From NCBI GenBank assembly GCA_030696545.1, contig JAUYSA010000172.1, forward strand, positions 1 to 11,747: DNA of 11,747 bases. The letters run 5' to 3'. This stretch comes from Hyphomonadaceae bacterium (GTDB lineage Bacteria; Pseudomonadota; Alphaproteobacteria; Caulobacterales; Hyphomonadaceae). The notes under the pieces were generated by a model. That model did not search any database. It was not told where the DNA came from and saw only the letters and a program-made list of their open reading frames with translations. A program made the position numbers and the translations under genes. Positions 1-8,065 of this stretch are shown here, piece by piece. Numbering within the stretch: position 1 is the stretch's first letter; each line of letters begins with the position of its first letter.

Positions 1-65
1 CCTCACCAGATCAACACGGCGAGCGCGAGCCCTTCGCCGGTTCAACAAAGAAGCAGGAGAGCAGA

Positions 66-359
66 ATGCCTACCTCGAAAACGAATACGACGAAGAAGCC
101 CATCGCCAAGGTCATCGCTATGCCGGCGCCGATGCCGTCGGCTCCAATGCCGAGCGCCGCGCGGTCGGCGACTGTGATCCCGATGCGCCCGGCGCCGATG
201 GCCGCCAAGCACGCGGTGAAAAAGAAAGCCGCGAAGAAAGCCCGCAAGGTGGTCGCCAAAGCCGTCGCGAAGCGCATGACGAAAAAGTCCGCTCCGAAGA
301 AGTTGGCCGCCGCCTCTGTGAAGAAGCCGGCGCGTCAGGTCGCCAAGAACAAGAAGTAG
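66..359 (+). CDS. Small histone H1-like, Lys/Ala/Pro-rich basic protein
   Basis: A 97-residue protein with 22 Lys and 5 Arg and no Asp or Glu, so it is extremely basic. Residues about 1-18 are Ser/Thr/Lys-rich. Residues about 19-47 are rich in Pro, Met and Ala, with repeated MP and PMPSA motifs. Residues about 48-97 are a Lys/Ala tail with KKAAKK- and KKPAR-type motifs like eukaryotic H1 tails and bacterial histone H1-like proteins. No signal peptide or membrane segment is seen. By family analogy it probably binds DNA or RNA non-specifically in the cytoplasm, but composition is the only evidence. The start is well supported by AGGAGA at 55-60, five bases before the ATG. It is followed by its own terminator, so it is separate from yifB. 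A ribosome-associated or other polyanion-binding role is possible. Low complexity makes homology assignment weak, but the gene itself is convincing. Confidence 0.75.
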   Translation: MPTSKTNTTKKPIAKVIAMPAPMPSAPMPSAARSATVIPMRPAPMAAKHAVKKKAAKKARKVVAKAVAKRMTKKSAPKKLAAASVKKPARQVAKNKK

Positions 360-383
360 GGACGAACACCCCTCCGATGATCC

Positions 384-416
384 AACGGCGCGACCCTCAC
401 AGGTCGCGCCGTTTGC
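384..416 (+). terminator. Rho-independent terminator after the basic protein gene
   Basis: A perfect 12-bp stem (384-395 pairing with 402-413, AACGGCGCGACC with GGTCGCGCCGTT) encloses a six-base loop. The stem runs into TTT, with ATTT a few bases further on. It lies 25 bp after the stop of the basic protein gene and ends that transcript before yifB. Confidence 0.85.
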
Positions 417-466
417 ATTTACGGCTCGTCGACCGCCCCAATTCACAAGCTTCCACAAAAGTGTTC

Positions 467-495
467 TTGAAACGTTCGCGGCGTTTTGCTAGAGA
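467..495 (+). promoter_or_regulatory. yifB: Possible sigma-70-type promoter for yifB
   Basis: TTGAAA at 467-472 is followed 17 bp later by TAGAGA at 490-495, inside GCTAGAGA. The -35 is good and the -10 is weak, but the GCTA core resembles the alphaproteobacterial housekeeping -10. It lies between the upstream terminator and the yifB start, where a promoter is needed. The call rests on position and motif only. Confidence 0.35.
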
Positions 496-536
496 TCTCG
501 CCGTTGGGTTCCAGACAACTGGAATGAGGGCGGGCC

Positions 537-2090
537 ATGATCAGCCGCATCACCACGTTTGCTTTCGAGGGCGTCGAGGCGCGCCCGATCGATGTGCAGG
601 TGCAGCTCTCCGGCGGCGCCAATGCCTTCAACATTGTCGGCCTGCCGGACAAGGCAGTGGGCGAAAGCCGCGAGCGGGTGAGGGCGGCCTTCACAGCACT
701 TGGTCTCTCGCTTCCGCCCGAGCGCACAACCGTCAATCTCGCGCCCGCCGATTTGCCGAAGGAAGGCAGCCACTACGATCTTGCGATCGCGCTTGCGATT
801 CTCGCTGCGATCGGTGCGATCCCGCGAGACAGTCTTGAAGGCGTTGCCGCGATTGGCGAACTCGCGCTCGACGGCGCGCTCGCCAATACGGTTGGCGCCC
901 TTCCAGCGGCAATGGCCGCTGAGGGGATGGAGATGGCGCTCGTCTGTCCTGCGGTATGCGGCGCTGAAGCTGCGTGGTCCGGCGGAACGGTTCTGGCCGC
1001 GCCAACACTCATATCTCTGGTCAACCATTTCAACGGCTCGCGCCCCATCATGCCCGCGAAATCCGGGCCGCTTGCAGAAGCAGCTCCCGTCTCTGATCTA
1101 CGCGATGTGAAAGGGCAGGAGGGGGCCAAGCGCGCGCTGGAGATTGCCGCGGCAGGTGGGCACAACCTGTTGATGATCGGCCCGCCGGGTTCAGGCAAGT
1201 CGATGCTGGCCCAGCGGCTGCCCGGTCTTCTGCCGCCGCTATCCGCGCGCGAACTGCTGGAAGTCAGCCAGGTGCATTCGATTGCGGGGCTTCTGGAGCG
1301 CGGGCGGCTTTCGCGCGCCAGGCCCTTCCGCGCGCCGCACCATTCTGCGTCGATGGCGGCAATGGTCGGCGGCGGCATCAAGGCCAAGCCGGGCGAGGCG
1401 TCTATGGCGCATCACGGCGTGCTGTTCCTGGATGAATTGCCGGAATTCACCTCGCAGGTGCTCGATAGCCTCCGGCAGCCGCTCGAAAATGGCGAGGCGG
1501 TTATCTCACGCGCCAACCGGCACGTGCGCTATCCCTCGCGCTTCCAGCTGATTGCAGCGGCGAACCCCTGCAAATGCGGAGGCGGCGCCGGTGCTTTTGC
1601 GTGCCGGAAGGGGCCGGCCTGTCAGGCCAATTATTTCTCTCGTATTTCCGGTCCGTTCTTGGATCGCATCGATCTTTTCGTGGATGTCGCGCCGGTGACG
1701 GCGACCGATCTGACATTGCCGCCGCCCTCCGAAGGCACAGCTGAAGCTGCCGCCCGTGTCGCTATCGCGCGCGAGCGCCAGATGAAACGCTATGGAGACG
1801 CGACGGGCAATCGGCGTCCGGTCAATGCAGATGCTCCTTCATCGGATGTCGACGCCATCTGCGCTCTGGATGGCAATGCCCGCGCGCTCGTCGCGAAGGC
1901 AGCCGAACAGCTTTCCCTGTCGGCGCGCGCCTATCACCGTATTCTCAAGGTCGCGCGGACGATCGCCGATCTTGATGGCGCGGGAAGCGTTGCGCGTGTT
2001 CACGCGGCCGAAGCGCTGACATACCGCTTCCGTCCTGCCATCCCCCCGCTCTCGGGCCGCAGCGGCGCTGTTTCGGGGCTTATCGCATGA
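537..2090 (+). CDS. yifB: YifB/ComM family AAA+ ATPase (Mg chelatase-like)
   Basis: A 517-residue protein, close to the usual length of about 500 for YifB/ComM. An N-terminal Lon-like ChlI domain (about 10-140) is followed by a Mg-chelatase-type AAA+ domain (about 185-395) and a C-terminal helical domain (about 400-505). Visible motifs are Walker A GPPGSGKS (215-222), Walker B GVLFLDE (294-300), an arginine in FLDRID (374-379), and a family cysteine cluster at 345, 347, 356 and 362 that may bind metal. ComM of naturally transformable bacteria is a hexameric helicase that drives branch migration during integration of incoming DNA. The family is also common in species not known to be competent, and despite its name it has no demonstrated role in chlorophyll synthesis. 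The start is supported by TGAGGG at 525-530, six bases upstream. It may be co-transcribed with the kinase gene 85 bp downstream. Family assignment is very secure; the role in this organism is inferred. Confidence 0.96.
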   Translation: MISRITTFAFEGVEARPIDVQVQLSGGANAFNIVGLPDKAVGESRERVRAAFTALGLSLPPERTTVNLAPADLPKEGSHYDLAIALAILAAIGAIPRDSLEGVAAIGELALDGALANTVGALPAAMAAEGMEMALVCPAVCGAEAAWSGGTVLAAPTLISLVNHFNGSRPIMPAKSGPLAEAAPVSDLRDVKGQEGAKRALEIAAAGGHNLLMIGPPGSGKSMLAQRLPGLLPPLSARELLEVSQVHSIAGLLERGRLSRARPFRAPHHSASMAAMVGGGIKAKPGEASMAHHGVLFLDELPEFTSQVLDSLRQPLENGEAVISRANRHVRYPSRFQLIAAANPCKCGGGAGAFACRKGPACQANYFSRISGPFLDRIDLFVDVAPVTATDLTLPPPSEGTAEAAARVAIARERQMKRYGDATGNRRPVNADAPSSDVDAICALDGNARALVAKAAEQLSLSARAYHRILKVARTIADLDGAGSVARVHAAEALTYRFRPAIPPLSGRSGAVSGLIA

Positions 2091-2175
2091 GAAACCCCGC
2101 AAACGCGGGCGTTCACGCGCGCGGTTGAAAGCGCCGTTAATCCTCTGGTGAGCGCGGCGCCTACAGTGTCTGGCG

Positions 2176-3918
2176 ATGAATGACTCGACCAGGAACAACG
2201 GTGCTGAGGCTGCGGAAACTGCGGCGGATGTGCTCTCTGCTACAGCGCGCGGCTGGCCGGGCGCTGCCCTTGCAATCGGCCCGCATGGCGCTGTGCTGGC
2301 TGCCAGCGCCCTGTCAGGCCTCACCGCCGGCATGAAAGCGCCTTTCGATCTTCCTGCCGCTCCCATTGCTTCGCAGATTGTTGACCGCGCGGGCCGCCAC
2401 TGGCGTCTGTCGGCTCCGGTTGTGGGTGTTCGGCTTGCAACGGCCGACCTTCGCGAAGAGCCCGACGCCGCGCATCGCTTCACCGCCGCCGTTAGTCACG
2501 AGATCCGCACGCCGCTGAACGGCATTCTTGGCATGGCCGCGCTGCTGGAGGAGGGCGAGCTATCGCCTGCCCAACGCGACTATACCGGCGCCATCCGCAA
2601 GTCCGGTGCGCGGCTACTTGATCTGCTCAACAACGTGCTCGACTTTTCGCGCATGGAAGCGGGCGATATTCCCCTCGATGCCGCGCCCTTCGACGTCTCC
2701 GATCTTGTACAGGACGTTGCCGAGCTTCTGGCGCCGCGTGCGCATACTTCCGGTATCGACATCGCCGCCATTGTTCATCCCGACTTGCCTCAGCGAATGG
2801 TGGGCGACGCCGGCCGCCTGCGTCAGATCCTTTTCAATCTCGCCGGTAACGCCGTAAAATTCACGGAGTCAGGCGCTGTTCTGATCGAGGCGCGGCCGGG
2901 TCAAAATGGTCTCGGCCTCGAACTCGTGGTTCGGGACACTGGCGCAGGCGTTCCTGAACACGCACGCGCCCGGCTATTTGATGCCTTCAGCCAGGTCAGC
3001 GCCGCAGATGCCCGCCGGGATGGCGGTGTCGGGCTGGGTCTCGCGATCGTCGCGCGCCTGGTGGCTGCGATGAAGGGCAAGGTCAACCTGTCATCATCCT
3101 ACGGCCATGGCGCGATGTTCATCGTCGAACTGCCGCTCGAAGCCGGGCCGCAGCCGCCCGCGCCAGCGCGTGTTCGCTCTCGCCGGCCGCTCCACGTTGC
3201 GATTGATCTGCCGCCAGCGTCGCGTCTCGCGATTATCGCGGCGCTTGCGCATGGCAATGCCTGTCTCGTCAACAATGCAGCGGAAGCCGACCTCGTCATT
3301 CTCGACGCAGCCCTGCCGCCTGCAGGCATCGAAGCGATCGCGCGGCGGAAGCGCACGCTTGTCGTGTTGCGGCCGGGTGATCGGTCTCGCCTCGAAACGT
3401 TTCGCGAGATGGGATGCTCGGGATATCTTATCCGCCCGCTCCGCACGGCGTCGATTGTCGAGCGTGTCGGCCTCACACTCTCAGGCGCGGTCCAGGCCGA
3501 ACCGCGTCCTGAGCAGCTTAAGCCAGGCGAAGCGGGATCGGTGCTTATTGCTGACGACAACGCCGTGAATGCACTGCTGGCCCGCAGCGCCCTTACTGCC
3601 GCCGGATTCCGTGTCGACACTGCTGGAACCGGGGCTGAAGCGCTGGAAAGAATGAGCGAAACGCTCTATTCGGTGGTGTTCATGGATATCCGAATGCCGG
3701 TGATGGATGGCCTTGAGGCGACGCGCCGTATCCGCCGCCTTCCCGGGCCTGCGTCTGAAACGCCGATCATTGCTCTGACTGCGGATATCGACCCTGAACT
3801 TGAAGATCGCGCGCGGGAGGCGGGCATTTCGCAGCTTGCCGCCAAGCCGATCGATCCGCCGCGTCTGCGCGCCCTCGCAACACGATGGGCGCAGCAGGGC
3901 AGGCAGGCTGCTGAATGA
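2176..3918 (+). CDS. ShkA-like hybrid histidine kinase with pseudo-receiver and receiver
   Basis: A 580-residue cytoplasmic hybrid kinase with no convincing membrane span. Residues 1-95 are a non-conserved Ala-rich region. HisKA carries SHEIRTPLNG with phospho-acceptor His108. HATPase_c has an N box (Asn225 in GNAVKF), a G1 box (DTGAG from Asp254) and a G2 box (GGVGLGL from 283). Residues about 338-432 form a degenerate receiver. It keeps an aspartate at the phospho-site position (Asp377), but lacks the usual acidic pair, and the conserved Lys is Arg420. The last receiver (about 456-575) is intact: acidic pair 460-461, phospho-acceptor Asp504 in FMDIRMP, Thr535 and Lys557. This order matches Caulobacter ShkA, whose first receiver is a c-di-GMP-binding pseudo-receiver. 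Arg403, Tyr417 and Arg423 sit where ligand contacts would be expected. Orthology is an inference; a generic hybrid kinase is the alternative. The start has no clear ribosome binding site. The stop overlaps the next gene by ATGA. Confidence 0.9.
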   Translation: MNDSTRNNGAEAAETAADVLSATARGWPGAALAIGPHGAVLAASALSGLTAGMKAPFDLPAAPIASQIVDRAGRHWRLSAPVVGVRLATADLREEPDAAHRFTAAVSHEIRTPLNGILGMAALLEEGELSPAQRDYTGAIRKSGARLLDLLNNVLDFSRMEAGDIPLDAAPFDVSDLVQDVAELLAPRAHTSGIDIAAIVHPDLPQRMVGDAGRLRQILFNLAGNAVKFTESGAVLIEARPGQNGLGLELVVRDTGAGVPEHARARLFDAFSQVSAADARRDGGVGLGLAIVARLVAAMKGKVNLSSSYGHGAMFIVELPLEAGPQPPAPARVRSRRPLHVAIDLPPASRLAIIAALAHGNACLVNNAAEADLVILDAALPPAGIEAIARRKRTLVVLRPGDRSRLETFREMGCSGYLIRPLRTASIVERVGLTLSGAVQAEPRPEQLKPGEAGSVLIADDNAVNALLARSALTAAGFRVDTAGTGAEALERMSETLYSVVFMDIRMPVMDGLEATRRIRRLPGPASETPIIALTADIDPELEDRAREAGISQLAAKPIDPPRLRALATRWAQQGRQAAE

Positions 3919-5645
3919 CAGACGACATCGCACTGGCGCCCATCGAAGGTGGAAAGCGAAAGCGCAGCCGCGCTGAGTATGTGATGTATGGCCTTGGCTT
4001 CGCCAGCGGCCTTCCGTTTGCACTTCTTTCCGGCTCGCTTGGTGTGTGGCTGACGAACGCCGGGCTCAGCTTTGGCGCGATCGGCGCATTGTCGTGGATC
4101 GGTCTGTTCTACGCGTTCAAGTTCATCTGGGCGCCGATGTTCGACTGGATCGTTCCGCCGTTCGCGGACACGATGGGTCGGCGCAAGGCCTGGATGGCGA
4201 TCTGCCAGGTTGTCATCGTGCTCTGCCTGTTCGGCATGACATTCGTTGATCCGCGCCAGAATATCGTCCTGTTCGCGGTCTTCGGCGTCGCTGCCGCCTT
4301 CGCCTCGGCAAGCCAGGACATCGTGATCGACGCATGGCGCATCGAAACTGCGGCCGATTCAAAGACGCTCGATCGCATGTCGGTGCAGTACCAGATGGGC
4401 TATCGCCTCGCCGCCCTGCTCGCGGGCGCTGCGGCGCTGCTGTTGACCGACATGTGGAGAACAGTTGCTGACCCGGCCGCCGGCTGGCCCCCCACGGTGA
4501 TCATCCTGTCGGTGTTGATGGCGACGACACTGGTTGCAACCTGGTTTGCGCCCGAGCCTGTCTTCCGTCCGCCTGTCGCGACAGGTGAGATGGATGCAGA
4601 GACGCAAAAGCTGCGGAGGCGATCCGCCATTCCAGTGGCCGCCGGCTGGGCGATCTCGGCGGTCGTACTGCTGGGCTTCATGTTCTATTCGCTGGCCACG
4701 CCTTCGGCGAACTTTGCGGTGTTCCGCGATGCAGCGACCCCGTGGATCCTGCTGCTAACCATCGGCGCGCCGCTGGCGGTATCGTTCTGGCTGGCGCGCA
4801 AGCCCGGCGTGATCGAAGCGCTTATGAAGCCAAAATCCTTCACGGACGCCCTGTTCGAGCGCGTCCTGGCGCCGATGGCTGATCTCGTACGCCGCTACTG
4901 GCTGTGGGCGCTGCCCGTCCTATTGCTGGCAATGACATACAGGATCGCGGATTCGATCTGGGGTTCGTTCGCCCAGCCCTTCTACATCGCCATCCTTGGC
5001 AACTCGAACTCTGACGTCGCGGTGTCGCAAAAGCTTATCGGCGTCGCGATGACCATGGGCGGCATCGCTCTCGGCGGCCTCGGCGTCGCGCTGATCGGCC
5101 GGATGTGGGCGCTGGTGCTAGGCGCGGTGCTGGCAGCCGTGACCAACCTTCTGTACGCAGACCTTGCCTACGGCGCGGCGTGGACCAACGACTTCCTGCG
5201 CATCACCGGCTTCGGTCCCTTCCTCGACTGGCTGATCGGCGGCATCGTTGGCAGCGTGAACTCAACCGGCGCAACCGTGTTCCAGGCCGTCACACCCGGC
5301 GCGAAGATCAACCAGCTCACTGTCGTGATCGCAATGGAAAATCTCGCCGGCGGCTTTGCCAGCGCGGTCCACATCGTCTGGCTCTCTTCCATCGTGAACA
5401 AGCGCTACGCCGCCGTGCAGTACGCCCTATTCGGCTCGCTCGCCATGCTGATCGGCGTGATCTTCCGCCCGCGCATCGGCGAGTATGTCGATGCTGTGAA
5501 AGACATGGGCCTCGAAGCCCAGGCCGCACGCTTCGCCGACGTGTTCAACCTCGCCATGTGGATCGGCTTCTTCGCCGTAGCCCTGTGCTTCGTCGAGATG
5601 TACCGGCAGGCGCAGGAGAAGAGGAGCGGCCTGCCGAAAGCCTGA
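3915..5645 (+). CDS. ampG: AmpG-like muropeptide permease (MFS)
   Basis: A 576-residue polytopic inner-membrane protein of the major facilitator superfamily. Hallmarks of AmpG are GFASGLPFALLSGSLGVWL (28-46), FKFIWAPMFD (68-77), MGRRKAW (87-93) and SQDIVIDAWRIE (133-144). AmpG imports GlcNAc-1,6-anhydroMurNAc and its peptides from the periplasm for peptidoglycan recycling, which in many Gram-negatives also feeds beta-lactamase induction. It is longer than E. coli AmpG (about 490 residues). The middle holds a charged stretch (222-237) and two hydrophobic segments (about 243-262 and 275-294), consistent with the extra helix pair of AmpG-type transporters. Its ATG overlaps the kinase stop as ATGA, with an AGG-rich stretch just upstream, so translation is probably coupled to the kinase. 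It ends 26 bp from the convergent maeB. Family membership is secure; the exact substrate is inferred. Confidence 0.88.
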   Translation: MTDDIALAPIEGGKRKRSRAEYVMYGLGFASGLPFALLSGSLGVWLTNAGLSFGAIGALSWIGLFYAFKFIWAPMFDWIVPPFADTMGRRKAWMAICQVVIVLCLFGMTFVDPRQNIVLFAVFGVAAAFASASQDIVIDAWRIETAADSKTLDRMSVQYQMGYRLAALLAGAAALLLTDMWRTVADPAAGWPPTVIILSVLMATTLVATWFAPEPVFRPPVATGEMDAETQKLRRRSAIPVAAGWAISAVVLLGFMFYSLATPSANFAVFRDAATPWILLLTIGAPLAVSFWLARKPGVIEALMKPKSFTDALFERVLAPMADLVRRYWLWALPVLLLAMTYRIADSIWGSFAQPFYIAILGNSNSDVAVSQKLIGVAMTMGGIALGGLGVALIGRMWALVLGAVLAAVTNLLYADLAYGAAWTNDFLRITGFGPFLDWLIGGIVGSVNSTGATVFQAVTPGAKINQLTVVIAMENLAGGFASAVHIVWLSSIVNKRYAAVQYALFGSLAMLIGVIFRPRIGEYVDAVKDMGLEAQAARFADVFNLAMWIGFFAVALCFVEMYRQAQEKRSGLPKA

Positions 5646-5671
5646 GCTGGCAGCAGGCCGTATCGTCGCGA

Positions 5672-7939
<2,268 letters not shown>

Positions 7940-7995
7940 GTATTCGGTCAGGGCTTTTACACTTGAGGGCGAGCGCTTGGGTCACTAGGCAGGGG

Positions 7996-8025
7996 CTCGT
8001 CCGGGAATAAAGCGGCCCGGGCGAG
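7996..8025. other. Strong inverted repeat in the maeB-mutS divergent spacer
   Basis: CTCGTCCGGG (7996-8005) pairs with CCCGGGCGAG (8016-8025). This is a 10-bp stem with one G-T(U) wobble and a ten-base loop, AATAAAGCGG. It lies 41 bp before the mutS start and 57 bp before the maeB start. It has no T-run, so it is not a typical terminator. It could be an operator for either gene or a 5' leader hairpin of mutS. No clear promoter hexamers were found in the 126-bp spacer. Confidence 0.45.
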
Positions 8026-8065
8026 GCAGGCGGGCATTCAGCCGTAAACGGGGTTCGAATCAAGC

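Noticed and set aside
42..458. Minus-strand frames opposite the basic protein gene (up to 138 residues)
   Set aside because: The plus-strand gene has a strong ribosome binding site, a sensible composition and a terminator. The antisense frames are a by-product of its repetitive Lys/Ala codons and would run through the terminator hairpin.
2096..2109. Hairpin CCCGC/GCGGG after yifB
   Set aside because: Only a 5-bp stem with no T-run, too weak to call a terminator, so yifB and the kinase gene may still be co-transcribed.
5627..5660. 8-bp inverted repeat at the end of the permease gene near the convergent junction
   Set aside because: CGGCCTGC pairs with GCAGGCCG, but the loop is 18 bases, half lies in coding sequence, and no T-run follows. 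It could aid termination but is not supported as a terminator.
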